Source of the DNA: Paragordius varius
Lineage: Eukaryota > Nematomorpha
NCBI GenBank assembly: GCA_964247055.1
Contig: OZ176055.1
Span: 3,286,001 to 3,350,000, forward strand
Direction: 5' to 3'
Length of the DNA stretch: 64,000 nt
The position numbers were made by a program, and so were the translations under genes. The notes under the pieces are model-generated. The model saw only the letters and a list, made by a program, of their open reading frames with translations. It was not told where the DNA came from and did no database searches. This document shows positions 1-13,643 of the stretch, piece after piece; positions within the stretch are counted from its first letter, which is position 1; every line of letters starts with the position of its first letter.

Positions 1-667
1 TTGTTTTTACGATTAAGGATTTATAAGGCAAGTTTTTGCATAAAAGTGGTTGTTTTTAATCAAATTAATGGTTAATATTATGCTATGAATATGTTTTTGT
101 AATGTTTTTTATTTTTCAGTGGTTCATGGTTGTTTCTTTGAATATATTATGAGAAACAGATGCTATTAAATTGTGTATATAAAATAACTAAATTTTTATA
201 AGCGGTTTTTTTGAAATTTATTATAATCAATTAAAGATTAATATTTTTATAGCTAAAACTATAATTTTTTTAAGTCAGTTTTATTTGTAAAAGCTTACCG
301 TTTTGGGTTGCTTAAATATAGATGCAAAATGGTAACACACTTAAATTCTTGTTAAAAACTGTAACTTTTACGGGCTGTATAAAAAAATCATGGATAAATA
401 TTGGATTTCGACTATAATATATTTTCCCCTTACTTATAAATCTTAATGTTTTAATTCTTATTGTACTATGTATGTACAGAGCGCAAATTTATGATCTATT
501 TTTATTGTAAAAAGCAACCAATTATATATAGTTATTTCAATTTTATCGAAACAACATCATTTTAATTATATACCTCAAATTAATAATTTAACTTAATTAT
601 TCCTAATCTTTAATCTAAACATTAATAATTATTTTTGGTCTTTAAAACTATTGATAATTTTGAAAAG

Positions 668-3009
668 GTGGTATCGTATCACCAACACCTCCAAGTAGCC
701 CTGGGGCAGTTATAACTCCACTTTTTATTTCGCTACTTAAGGATGGAGAAACTGAAGTTCGCGCTGCTGCTACAAATCAAATTAAAGGTATTATTGATTT
801 TTTAATTTCTTAAAATAAGATTTTTATAGGGCTAATGGAATATGTATATTTTTACTTATTTATTCACTTTTATAAACTGTATACTTTGAAGAAAAATATT
901 TTATTGGATGGAGTGTATAAATGGATATTGTTTTTTAAATACTTTAAACTTGTTAAATAAATTTGAAATGGATTAATTCTTTTCGCAAAACTATTAATAT
1001 TTCATATAAAAACATTTTGCAAAACACCAAATAATTTTTTGCCTTATTTGTTGGATCTCAAAAAAAACTGAATAAATATATAATTAGGTTAAACATTTCA
1101 TATAATCTTTAAAATGGTATTAATACTTATAATTTGACATCAAAATTTCATTGCTAAATTTTGGTGATATATATATATAATCAGTAGAATATAAGTAAAA
1201 TGATTTATAGCCATATTTTATATGTAATAATATTTTTCACAAGTTTTAAGATTGATACCCAAAAAACCGTCTCAATACATATCCGTTTATAAAAAAAGTG
1301 AAATGAAAAAGTTATAAAGTGTGTGTGTCTGTTTATATTTTACATCTTTTTAGATTTCTGTCAAAATTTGGATGTTCCTGACAAGGAAAATTTTTTAGTT
1401 GATAACATTATCCCATGTATTCAAGAGCTTGTGAATGATCCTCACACTGCAGTTAAATCGGCCCTCGCTTCAGTCGTTATGGGTTTAGCCCCTATTTTAG
1501 GGAAAGAAAAGTTTGATTTGATATGATTTATTTTTGTCGTTTAAAAATATTTCGAATGAAATATTAATAATATTTTTATCTAATGCTTACAGATATAAAA
1601 CCTTAAATTATTTTTTTATTTTTATATTACAAGTGTAAAATATTTACTTGATAATGTTTTTTTTGTAAAAAAATAAATATTTTTTTTTTTTTCATAGATT
1701 AATAAAATATATTTTAGCTTGTTAAAAAATGGTTTATTAAAAGTACGCCATGTTTATAAATCCTTTATATATATATATATATATTATATAGCCATAGGGT
1801 GTTGTTTTGAGGTTTTGCATTGAAATATTCCTAACGACGAGGGTGTTTTATTAAAAGTATATTACAAAAAACATATAAACTTCCCAAAAAGTTAATCTTT
1901 TTGCATCCACTCATTTTTGGATTAATTACATTTTAATATATGCAAATATAAATAAATTAGGCTTAAATGATATTAACGCTATTTTAATAAATATTTAAAA
2001 TTAAATAGCAAATTTACAAGAATTAATTATAGCTGCAAAAGGAAGAAATTGTAAAAAAATACTTATATTAATTGTATTTTAGAAAACATATAATTTTATA
2101 GTTTCATGAAAAAATATTGGTAGTTTTTATAAACGGTTTTTATTATACAGTAAAAATACATTTTATACGGACAAAACTTTAAGATATAACGACAAAATTT
2201 TTTTAAAAGACAACAATACTTTTTACACCCTAATTTATCCCAATAATCATTTAATATCAATCAATATGTAATTAATTGTGTTACCAACATACATCTCATA
2301 TATATCGTTAATTAATCCATGGAATCTACGATTCCCTACTTTTCAATTTAAAACTATGAAATTATAATAAAAAAATTAAAATATAAAACGTATGGGTTTG
2401 ACTTTTTAAATTTTATATTTTTACGTTTTTTCCGTATAATTTCAATTTTTACCGTGATCAAAAATTAAAAGTAATGAAATTTGATTAACTTTATATCGTT
2501 ATTATATTAAAATTTGTTTTTCAGTACAATCAACCATCTCGTACCGCTATTTTTGACGCAACTTAAAGATGAATGTCCGGAAGTTCGATTAAACATCATT
2601 TCTAACATTGAATTCGTTAACAAGGTTTAATAATTTTACTTGAATAGCCATTTGATTTGTATAGATATTAGGTGGGTATGATGGTTTAAATATTTTTCCC
2701 TACTGATTAGGTTAAAATATAACTTACTAATAATATGAATCATTTATGTTGAAATATGCATATAACTTATAAATGTGAAAAAATGTTTTTTTTAACCAAT
2801 CTTAACAAGAAAAATTTTTAATTCAATCGGAAAACAATATAAATAAAGTTAACTTTGTGCTAAAAATCCTAAAATATAAACAAAAAATATATTTTTTTAC
2901 CTCATGCCTTTGTTTTCAAAAACGGCTTTTTCGTTCCAAAACAATTCCGTAATCATTATTGAGAAAAATTTTTTTTGGTTTTATAAAAACATTTCGCTTT
3001 CAATCTCCA

Positions 3010-3048
<39 letters not shown>

Positions 3049-6000
3049 TTTTAATGGTTGCTTATTCTACACTATAATTGGACAATTTGCAACACAGTAG
3101 GTGATGTATGGAAAAAAAGAAAGGAAAAAAAATGTTTTTATATTTCACATTTTGTTGTTTTTTTCCATACACTATTGTGTTGCAAATTGCCCAAATATAG
3201 TTTGAAATTCTATTTAATTTAAAAATTATAAATTAATGAATGGTTTTAGGCAATTGGGGCTATGCAATTAACGCGATGTCTATTACCAGCCGTTATAGAA
3301 TTAGCTGAGGATGCAAAATGGAGAGTGAGATTGGCAATAGTTGAACATATGCCCTTACTAGCAAGTCATTTGGTATACCATTCCTTTTTTTGGAGTTTTG
3401 TATCAACTTTAAAATATTGCATAAAAAAATTAGTTATTTTTCTGAATGTTTTCATTGTAATTGCATGGTTTATTAGTTATAAATTTGATTATAATTTGTT
3501 AATTTGATAATGTTTTAAAATTATTTGAAAAAAATGAATGATAATTTACGGAATTCTATATTAATATGAAAACTTAGAATTACTTTATTGCATGATTTTG
3601 AATATTTGAAATAGAAAGTAGTTGATTCTATGCTATAAGAGAAATTAATAATTACCTGATTAAATTTTTTTAAATTCCAACTAACCATATTGATAAGAAA
3701 TAATTATTATACTTTGAAATTTAATCGACTGTATAAGTTGATTAGAATGAAAACATTAAATCTAAGGGTAGTTTTTACCAAAATAAATCATAATATATTA
3801 TAAAATTTAATATAATAAATTTATTTATTTTAGGGTAAAGAATTTTTCGATGATAAATTGAATGTATTAACCATGTCTTGGCTTGTGGATCATGGTATGA
3901 ATTGCATAATTATTTTTGTTCTTAAAATTAAATTATTTTGAATTAATTTTCTTTTAAGTTTTTTGAAAAATGTAAGGCCTGGATTTTATATTATTTATGA
4001 AGGATAGAAAATTATAATACTTATTAATTATTTTTAACATATAAATATTAAATGTAAGAATAAAACAAAAACGACAATATTTTTTATTGTGGAAAGCAAA
4101 ATTTTTGAACCTTAATTTATTTAATTTATATAATTTTCTATCCATTTGGGTTACGAATTAACACAGTAATATCATGTTGGGGATGTTATATGGAAAATAA
4201 TTGGAGATTAAATAATTTCACAGTAGAATATTTAAATATATAGACAAAAATCGTAAAAACCAAAATACAATCTTTTTTCATCCTTATTTTTAAACTTTGA
4301 TATATTTTTATAACTACAATTTTGCAAAATATAATTGATATTACAACTCTCTTCTATATTATATGTTATTATATAATTATGATTATCGAAAATTAATTTT
4401 GACGTTTTGTCTACATAATTCTATTCACACAGTATAAACAAAAGATAGATTAGTTTATTACGCTTTGCATTTATTTTATGAATGAAAAAGAAATTTAAAT
4501 ATTTTTTACCTGTAGTTTATGCTATTCGTGAAGCAGCCACCAAAAACCTAAAAAATTTAACCGAAAATTTTGGAAATGAATGGGCTCTAACTTCAATCGT
4601 TCCGAAACTCAATAGCCTGGCTACGGATAAAAATTATTTGTATCGCATGACAGCACTATTTGCTATAAATGTATGTATGTTAGTTTTAATGACACTTGAA
4701 TTGATTTAATTTATTCAACGTATTTTCAAATATTTTGTTTTTTTTATCATTTTTAACGATCGTTAGATAGGTAATTAGGCAATTTTATTAAAGGTAAACT
4801 AATTTTTTTATATATCGGATGACAGACCTATTGCTATAATTGTATGTTTTATTGGTTCTTTTTTTAGATTGATTATATAATTATTTACAATGGCCAATTT
4901 TACAAAATTATTTAGCAATAATTTTTTGGGGAAATATGTGGATTATATATATTATTTGCTGAAAAAAAAGTTTAAAACGTTGGACGGAAACAAATAAAAA
5001 TATTTTTAATCAACACTCCATTACCTTCTGGGGTAGTTTTTTTACATACTAGAGCGATATGATTGAATATTTTAAAAAGTATTTAAGGTATTAAGCCCAA
5101 TTTAAAAATATGTTTTCTTTAGCCTTTTAGACGCATTATACAAAATTTTTTTGAACCAATGTAAAATTGTAAAAAAATCCTCATCTTAAACTCTTTTGCT
5201 GCCAACTTTTTCTATAAATTTTTTTAATCGCTAATGCAACAGGCTAATAATTGTATATCATGGTTAGAAATATAAATCATTCACTTTAAAAAGCTTTCAG
5301 GCTACATTTCCCAGAAAAAATTGATATATTTTGATTTTATTATGTGCTATTCGTTTCAATCGTGTTTTGGAGCTGTCCCAGTTTTAGACTCTAGAAGTCA
5401 CAAAACTGTAAAAAATATAAGCTTTTTTATCGAATACTGAACAATATATGAAAATTAAGTTTTAACTGAAATAATTTTCAAACCTGTAGTTTATTTTCAA
5501 AATTGAGCTCTAAGATATAAAATTACCCCAAATGGTTACTAGGACAAAAATACAAATATTAATATTACTTTTAACATAATCTCTGAATTAATTAACGCGA
5601 GTTTGCATGTTTTTTACTCACAAAAACTTCACGATATAATTTTCAATAATTAATAAATATTACTAAGGCGTGAAAAATCACACTTTATTGTTAATTAATA
5701 TTAACTAAGTTTACAAAATAGGGGTTTACAAAAAAATATCTCGCTAATATTTTTGATAGAAAAATGATTAAGAATTATACGAGACATTAAAACTTTAATC
5801 CTTTATTATAAATAATTTTTTTCTATTCTGTGTATTTAAGTATTAATTTTATGGATTTGCTAAAAAAGTGTATAATTTAAATAAAATATGGCCCACATAT
5901 TTTAAATTTTTATAAAAAAAATATGAATTTATAAGAAACTGATAATTTTTTTCGTTTTTATAAATTAAAATTGTCTAGGTTTTAGCACCTGTTGTAGGTC

Positions 6001-6756
6001 CCGAGTTTGTCGCACAACATTTCATCCCTTTATGCCTTCAATTGGCCAACGATAAAGTTGCCAATGTTCGATTTAATGTGGCTAAAACGTTTCAGAAAAT
6101 TCATGAATCATTTGATCAAAGGTATGGTATGGTATATAGAAAAAAAGGAATTTTATTGTTTTATCATTATAAACGCTTTTTTTAATGATAAAGACAAAAC
6201 ATATACTTTTATGAGGAATATTATAAGTAAAACCCTGATTTTCTAAATTTATTTTAAACTGTGAAATATGGCATATAGTTGTTTATTGGAACACATTCAA
6301 ATGTTATAACACATTCAAATGTATGAACAAACAATGATTAAAAATATGATTTTTATACAAAGCATATATTAATCTCTTAATTTTATGTTCAACATTTATT
6401 TTAACTATTTAGCACTCTACAAGGGCAAATTAAACCGTGTTTGGATAAATTGTGTCAAGATACCGATTCAGACGTTAAATTTTATGCTTCAGAGGCTTTG
6501 ACTAGTAAGAAAATTTTGATAAAATACGTTTTTTTCAGGAAATTAAAATTATGCGTTTGTAATATATATATATATATATATATATGTGGTTATATTTCAA
6601 TTTATTTATTTTATAGTTTGTGTTGGTGGATAAAATTTCTAATAACAATCTCAATAGTTCCAACAAAAAGCGCTATAATTTTAACTATTAACTGATATAT
6701 TTCAATGTTCGTTTTTAGCCTTTTTACTTATAGTGTGTCTATGTGATTATTATTAA
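668..6756 (+). CDS. PP2A-A: Protein phosphatase 2A scaffold subunit A (PR65), C-terminal half, 9 exons
   Basis: HEAT-repeat scaffold that holds the PP2A catalytic and B regulatory subunits together. Visible exons are 668-787, 1354-1510, 2525-2624, 3250-3372, 3834-3894, 4516-4670, 5979-6121, 6413-6504 and 6719-6756. All junctions are GT-AG and in phase, giving 329 residues plus stop, about residue 260 onward of the ~589-residue family. Near-identical family blocks are [49 protein letters not shown] and [10 protein letters not shown]. The first visible exon starts in mid-codon, so the 5' part lies left of the window. An extra Ser/Pro stretch ([10 protein letters not shown]) precedes the EVRAAA helix. 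The last exon is inferred: the codon after EALT is split at a good donor (gtaaga), and the tail would be [12 protein letters not shown], longer than the usual TVLSLA. Identity is certain; the final exon is moderately sure. Confidence 0.95.
2148..2454. mobile_element. Tc1/mariner-like MITE, copy 1 (intronic)
   Basis: Starts CAGTAAAAAT after a TA and ends in a degenerate inverted copy (TTTTTACCG). It shares the internal block TACGGACAAAAC and the mirrored GTCCGTATAATTTC-type end with the copies at 11643, 19613, 21063 and 59980. It lies in a PP2A-A intron about 70 bp upstream of a 3' splice site. There is no coding capacity. Confidence 0.75.
3054..3211. mobile_element. Hairpin MITE (TGGTTGCTTATT family), copy 1
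   Basis: Two ~60-bp inverted arms start TGGTTGCTTATT and contain GCAACACA and GTGTATGGAAAAAA, separated by a short spacer, so the element could fold into one long hairpin. The same arms occur at 16461-16616. It sits in a PP2A-A intron directly after a (TA)n run. Confidence 0.7.
5012..5545. mobile_element. ~520-bp inverted-repeat element (TGGGGTAG family), copy 1
   Basis: Bounded by an inverted repeat: CCATTACCTTCTGGGGTAG at the left and ACCCCAAATGGTTACT at the right. The interior matches copies near 48951 and 52806 over several hundred bases, including the shared stretches TTTAGTCTTTTAG-like, AAAAAGCTTT-AGGCTACATTT and CTAGAAGTCA. No coding frame is seen. It is intronic in PP2A-A. Confidence 0.6.
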
Positions 6757-6932
6757 ATATATATTTACACTACTGTTTGCAAATGTTCAATAAAACGTAT
6801 TTTATTCATAATCTATTATTCAATTTCGTAATATTTTATGTTTAAACGAAATCTTTATGGCTTCAAAAGAGTTAAATCAAAAAGATATACGTATTTTTGA
6901 AATAATTTATTAATTAAATATGATAAAGGAAC

Positions 6933-6963
<31 letters not shown>

Positions 6964-7463
6964 ATGTAATAAAATAAGTTTTAAAATCTATTTAAGCACA
7001 ATAATGATGGAAATATTGGAAATTATCACAATATAACACTGGTAGTATTGTATATTAAAGTATTATATAATTATTGAGAAAAAAACATTAGCGTTTAAAT
7101 ATGTATTGATAATATAAATCAAAAAAGGCGCTTGCTTAAGCTTTAATATATTTTTTTTGTATAGCATAAATTTATCATATAAATATTATTGGATTTGGAA
7201 AATATAAATTTTCTTTAAAAAAACTGTTTTAATTAGATAATGACGTCAATGAGATATTTTTTATAATTCACACAGCTTTTGACGTAATTTTTTTTAATAA
7301 ATAATAATTCTAAGAAAGCGATTGATTGCACATTAATTTTTTTCGTATCATTTTATAATTTAAAATAAAATAGAAAAAGCCGGCCGTGCATTTGTCATTT
7401 TGTTGTAATATTAGTTGTTGATCTTTTAAACAAAAGGCTTTAGTAAAAAACACATTCATGTGA

Positions 7464-10400
7464 TTATTGATTTACACTCATTTTCCTTGTATTAATATAA
7501 TTGTCAGTACTGGGATTATTTTGAGTCTTTGTTGTTTCAATCATATCGTGACTATGTCTCTTTCGTTGCAAATAATTTTTGAAGGCCGATTGAATGACAA
7601 TAGCTGCCGAATCTAAAAATCCTGAATATTCTTCGCTATTTTCATCGGGAGACGGTGTTACAAATTTTGAATGGCCCAATTTATTCGTTTTGCCATCGAT
7701 TGACGAAGTTGAGGGTGTTAACGTATTCGGTGGGTTGGTATGGTTTGTAGTGGATTGAGCTATTTAGAAGTCATATGATAATAATAACAAAATTAGTTTG
7801 CCTTTTATAAAATTTGGTATCTCTTTAACAATGTGGAATCATATCCTATATTTAACAAAATTTGAATTTTTTGTGCTAAAAAATCAGTATTTTATCATCA
7901 AAACTGATCATTAAAATTGAAGTATAGGTTTTATTTTTGTTTTCCAGTTGTTTCTAATTTCGGAATCTTCTGTTTTTAATAATGATTTGGTTTTTTTGTT
8001 TATTATATTAGACTTTTGGTGACACGATATATAAGTATTTTGCACAATGACACTGAAAAGTTAAATTGTTAATCTGGGAACACTTAACGATAAAAAACAC
8101 ATTAAATCTTTATTATCCGCCCTTGTTTTACAAATCTCAACAAACTTAATTAAATAACGTAAAAAACCTTTATTAAAGGCGGAATGTGACGGGGATATGT
8201 TTGAGTTGTCCGATATTTTAGAATCATTAGGACTGTGCAATAAGGTTACGTCTCCTTGTTGATGCTTTTTACTTTGATCATTTTCATTCGAGCTCTTAAA
8301 AGATTACAAAAAAATAAGATAAAGGAAATATGTTGGTAGTTTTTAAAAATTCTCTGAAAAACCTTAGTTTTAAATGATACTTTTTTATCCAATAGCAAAT
8401 CCTTTTTCAGCAAATCATATCGATGATCGCTCGTGGGTAAATGGGCAATATAATCTCTAACTTCTTTGCGGGTTAAATGTCCTTTGAATGCCGCTTGTAT
8501 TTTAATGGCAGCTTCTTTGACCAAATCATCGTCGAACAAGGCTTTTTCCGTGGATGGTGATAAATTTTCTGTTTGACCTATAAAAAAACAAATTTCTAAT
8601 TAGAACAATTTAATCATAAATATCATTTCTACATGTGTTTAAAATGCCCTAAAGATCGTGATTGTGATCGCTTTTAAATATAACTTGTCGTAAAGCGTAA
8701 TCATATGACTTTTTAAAATAATCTGTAAATCCATTATATACATAATTTAACGAAATTTAAATTGGCAGCTAAAATTAATTTGTCAATAAATAGATTTATT
8801 TCATTCATTTTATTAGTCAAAATCCCAATCAATTTAACAAAAACCTATTGTATTTATGAATGCCATCCAAATTTTTTGATATGCCACAAATAAATAGCAA
8901 TAAAAATTACCATTCATATTTAATTTCTTGCGTGTCCGATAACCCTTATACAATGCTTGGATCAATGTTGCAGCTTCATCCGGATTTTCATCAAATCGAT
9001 GTGGTTTATTTGCGTCCAATCTATTATGTGATCCTTTTAACTTATGCTTTTCATTATGGGTAAATTCCATGGAATCTTCTTTGAAGCCCTGGTTATCGTA
9101 AGAAAAATCTTTGTTTTGTCCTTTCTCCTGTTTTTGAGGTGATCCAGTAGGAGTGGCATTGTTAGATACGGGCAAAGGTGGTAAAGTACGTACCGATTTA
9201 TAAGTAGCTTGATTCAAATCACTGCTCGGTATATTGTCATTATTGGGTAGTAGTTTGTTTTCATTTTCCGCTTGAGGTGTACTATTCGGTATCATGTGAT
9301 AAGATGAAATTGAAAGCTTTTCTTTTTTACTTGTGGTGGTCTTTGCTGAAGTATCCTCGATATTTTCATCCCCACTATTATTGTCTAACATGTAATCGTG
9401 GGTAAGACCGTCTCCCATGGTATTATCATGATGTGCACCGCTTTGCTTCCCTTGTTCCAGGTGAATATTGTTTTGATTTTTGGTATTCGTTGCAGAAGTT
9501 ACATCAGCAATATCACCGTACGAGGATTCATCTTGTGTATATCCGCCGCTAAATTCATAGCTAAATGGGTGAGTCGGACTTTCAGGCTCTACGGTTTTGT
9601 CATTTTTGTTGCTACCAAAAACCATTTTTTTGGTCGGTGACAATGGAATAACTGGAGCCGTTGAAAAATCATCAAAAACGGTTTCTTTGGAGTGGTACGA
9701 CTGCGTAGGGGAATGGCTAGTTGTAGTTTGTATGAGATTTAGTTTAATAGTTGGTGCTAAAATAGTTTTCATAATTGAATACTTAAAGTTTTAAAATAAT
9801 GGCTAATAGAATGAGTTAGAGATGGTTAACAAATAATTTTCTTAATTGTCTAACTGTATACAGAATTGAATTTTTAAATAATTGCACCTGCTATTAAATA
9901 ATCCAAAATAAAATGAATGTTTTTTAAAGCATAACGATAGAAATAAATCATTTTCAAGATTATGTAAATTATTTTTTTTTCAAAATACGTATGTACAAAA
10001 TATTTACATAATTCCGCATCATGGACGTTCATATGTATAGTTTTATCTGAGAATGGTTCATTGCCTTGAATCTTATTCTTTTTACCATGATTACTTAATT
10101 CAGATTTTTGGTTACTGCTAACTTTTGTACGTAATGAATATTCTTTGATCGGTTCCCCATCATCACCATCATTTTTTTCACCTTCGGAACTTATATCTTC
10201 AGATTCATCAGAAATTCCTACTTTTTTCCCAAATTTTTTAGTTGAGGCACCTTGCAAGTCATTTCTATTATCAAGCCCTGTGGCTTTTGGTTGATGATAA
10301 ATCCCTGTTCCAGCATACTCATTGGAACGACTTAAACCGGAATCTCGACTAACATTTTTGTCCTTTTTCGTGGGTGAGAGTGGACTATTTTGCAACAACC

Positions 10401-12163
10401 AAGTTTCCTAAATATGCCACCATTTTTATAATCACAAAAAATGTTGAAATCTTAATCCGAAACAGTTGGCTAGAAAGGGCAAATATTTAGAAATTATCTG
10501 AAATATATTGTTTTTGTGAAGGAGTGGTTTAATTAATGGCAAAATAGGTATAATAGTATTTTTTTACATAGCGAGAAAATTAATATGTTTTATTCTAAGA
10601 AAAAAAATATTTTTAAAAGTCGATCATGTCTCAACTAGTATGGAAAAATTGGACAAAAATTAACATGACGACGTTTTTGCTTTAAAGTAACATTACAAAC
10701 CGATATTTTCATAAAAAAAATTTAAAAAAATATAATATCATATATTTAAAAGAATCCTAAACATCTTCTACTTAAATAATATGGCTCATGTATTAAGTAA
10801 AACCTACCGTCTCATTGTTTCAAAATCCATATCAAGATTAAACGCATGTCAATCTACCCCCCCCCCCGAATCAGTTGTTAACTTGATTTAGATAACAATT
10901 CATATTAGGTATTTTAAACTTTAAACCACAAAGTTTGAAACATAAAAATCAAGACCAGCCTATATATTGAGCCATATTTAATCAATATAATTTTTATAAA
11001 ATAACTTGTAATTAAAAAAATATTACCTTACTGGGCCCACCATAACTTTGTGTCATATTTTGGTTTAACCATTTATCAGCATTCATACCATCATAGTATT
11101 CAAAATCTGATATATATAAAATTATATCAAATAAAACATTTGCCTTTTAATTTTAATTTATTTTTGCCCAATGTTTGAACTCCTATTGTAGAGATTTTAA
11201 ATTTTATTTGTTCTTTCTTTAAAAATTTTAATTCAAAGAAAAAATTAATCATCAAAGTAACCTCAAACCACCTTATTAATAATTTATGAAAAAATAATGT
11301 AAAATATTATTACAATCCGTTTATTTTGTTTTACATTATTTATACAAGAGGAAAAATCGTCTCTTGTATAAATACCATATTTTTTGTTTTTGATCTAAAT
11401 TGTTCGTTGTCTTAACTGTCTAATTTTATGAGAAATGACTGAAAGTAGACAGAAAAGACCTTGAAGTATATTAAATTTAAAAGTAAGCTTTTTTTCACCA
11501 ACAAATATTTCTTCTATTAACATCTTTCTCGAGAGCTTGAAATCAATTAAAAAAATTTTAAACCTCTTAAATATTAAAATTGAGAGGTGAAAATTTTAGT
11601 GTCAACTTTTTAAATATCTAACTGGAAAATGTTTAGATATTACAGTAAAAATTGAAATACGGACAAAACATAAATATATAAAGACAAATTTTTTTTTTGA
11701 ATAATATCCATACTTTTTTAAACCCTAATTTTTCCTATATAGTCTATTTGGCTATAAATGTAAAATGTTATAATTGTTATTTCACATTTGCCATTTTACA
11801 CAATGGGTTCTATTTACTAAAATCAAGGTTTAAAAGTATGGTTGTTTTTTGGAAAAAAGTATTTGTCTTTATATTTTTACCTTTTGTCCGTATAATTTCA
11901 ATTTTTACTGTATCTTTTAATTTTAAAAGACACCCAAATGTAACAATTAATTGCAATGAATTACCCAGTATAAATTGATTATCGATTTCCAAGGCGAGAT
12001 TACGTCTTTGGACGCAAGCATTCAAAAAATGAATCGAGAATTTGTAAATATCTTTGGGTTGTTTTATCAGCACAGCTTTCGCAATCTGTTCCAACATGGA
12101 AGGTAAACCAGGCGGAATTACAATTTTGTTTTCGGACAAAGGCGTAGTTTTTTTCGGTTCCAT
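7464..12163 (-). CDS. Sp17-like protein: RIIa docking domain plus three IQ motifs, 720 aa, 7 exons
   Basis: Exons in transcript order are 12163-11965, 11106-11027, 10407-10008, 9756-8911, 8577-8363, 8294-8168 and 7759-7464. All have GT-AG sites and matching phase, 2163 nt including stop. Residues ~15-50 (IPPGLPSMLEQIAKAVL, QPKDIYKF) are an RIIa dimerisation/docking domain like that of PKA regulatory subunits, Sp17, CABYR and ropporin. Three IQ calmodulin-binding motifs follow: AATLIQALYKGYRTRKK at ~490, AAIKIQAAFKGHLTRKE at ~525 and AAIVIQSAFKNYLQRKR at ~675. The middle ~400 residues are low-complexity, acidic and Ser/Thr rich, with repeated SPTK-like sites. RIIa plus IQ is the Sp17 layout, but Sp17 is ~150 residues with one IQ. 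A role in sperm flagella or AKAP binding is inference from the family. The start is the first ATG, just before the docking domain. Confidence 0.85.
11643..11910. mobile_element. Tc1/mariner-like MITE, copy 2, intact ends
   Basis: CAGTAAAAATTGAAATACGG at the left and the inverted CCGTATAATTTCAATTTTTA then CTG at the right, each flanked by TA (11641-11642 and 11911-11912). The TA duplication and CAGT ends fit Tc1/mariner. At 268 bp it has no transposase. It lies 53 bp downstream of the first donor site of the RIIa/IQ gene, in intron 1. Confidence 0.85.
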
Positions 12164-13361
12164 TTTTGAAAGTTATCAAAAAAAAATTTTTTTTGAAAGT
12201 ATGTCCACACAGGAAAAGATGAGATAAATGATTTGATTACACGACGCAAAGTTTGAATGCAATAGACAACATAAAAAAAATTATCTTTATGGTGGTATCA
12301 GCAATATCTTATATAATGCTTTGGTTTGACGCAACTTAAAATGTCATTTATGGAAAGAATATTATGTAGAGTATGCGTGGAGGAATGATAAAATCACACA
12401 AAAAAATTATAATTTGGTCGTTGTATTATTTATATATTGTAACCAATATTTTTATATACTATCATTCATTTTCAAAACATACATAAGACAACAAGAAAAA
12501 AAGCGTATAAATAAAAAAATCAATGAGATAGAAAGATAGCGTTTTAAGCAAGTCTGACTTGTGTCTCTCCTATCTGGTTTGCGTTACGAAATTATTGCGT
12601 TAATAATATATTTTTTTTGGGAAAATAATATTCCTAAAATTATATTATAAAAAAATTTTGCTTATTATGTTTAATTGCGACAGATAAACTGTATTTGATT
12701 AATATTTCCTATAAATTTTGCAAATTCCCTAATTTTTTAATAATCATTATCTAAATGTGCTTAAAAGTTTGTTAACAGTAAACATATTATTGGATATAAG
12801 GGTCTTTTTATAAAAGAATAAATTATATTTAATACCTACTATTCACCAATTTAAACACTCTAACCAGTATTATGGCTCCTTGATTATTATTGCAAAAAAA
12901 TGCCCCTTAATATAATAAATTTTATAATGTAATAAAAATCAAAAAATTATCTATATATTAACACTAAAAATTCTCTTTGGATATAATTTGGTTTATATGT
13001 ATGCGCGCACATTGTCAAAATATTTCCCCTATATAGTTATTGTTAAGCTTGGAAGCGTCTCAAAAAATCTAAAAAAATCAATAATCATTATTGTTTATAA
13101 TAATATATTATATAAAGTAAAGTAAAACTTTGATATATAATATATCAATCTTTTAATATTTATACTTATACTCATGCGTATGTGTATTGTTTCGAATTGA
13201 TCATTTAAAATTTGATTGAAATATATCTTAAAATTATGAATTTTTTTAGTTAAACGCCAAATTTTATTGTTAAAAGTATAAAGCAGTTTCTGCGGGAGCA
13301 GAAAAGAGCAGTTAATCCTGTATTGTGAATTATTTTTTGTACAATGGGTCATTGTTTAAAC
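12164..13361. other. Gene-free flank upstream of the RIIa/IQ gene
   Basis: AT-rich sequence with no supported coding segment or RNA gene on either strand. It should contain the promoter of the minus-strand gene starting at 12163, but no core element stands out from the AT background. Confidence 0.5.
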
Positions 13362-13643
13362 CAGGGGTATCCAGCACGCGGCCCTTCTAGACCTTATGTG
13401 CGGCCCGCGAAAATTTTGGAAATGAATAATTTGAAAAATATGCTTATGAAATTCTAGTAAAATCGATATTTATTAAAAAATTCTGAATAAGTCTGTATAA
13501 ATGGCAATGAATTGTAGATAAAATTGTTATATTGTTGTTTGGATTCTACAGTCTTGTTTGAAATTCAAATTATTAATTGATGCCCATATATATTTCAAAT
13601 GCGGCCCGCTACTATTCTTGAGTTTAAAGCTTGCGAGGCCATT
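13362..13643. mobile_element. hAT-like MITE (CAGGGGTGTCCAACACG family), copy 1
   Basis: Begins CAGGGGTATCCAGCACGCGG and continues with GCGGCCCGCGAAAA; the right part carries AAATGCGGCCCGC and GCGAGGCCATTT. Related copies lie at 14447, 17158, 17937, 44955, 50601 and 59682. Flanking gtttaaac and gtttaaaa are near-identical 8-mers, as expected for hAT insertions. It is the GC-rich exception in an AT-rich intergenic region. Confidence 0.75.

Noticed and set aside
10857-10868. C-tract (CCCCCCCCCCC) as a regulatory site
   Set aside because: A homopolymer run inside an intron of the RIIa/IQ gene; more likely a microsatellite than a protein-binding site.
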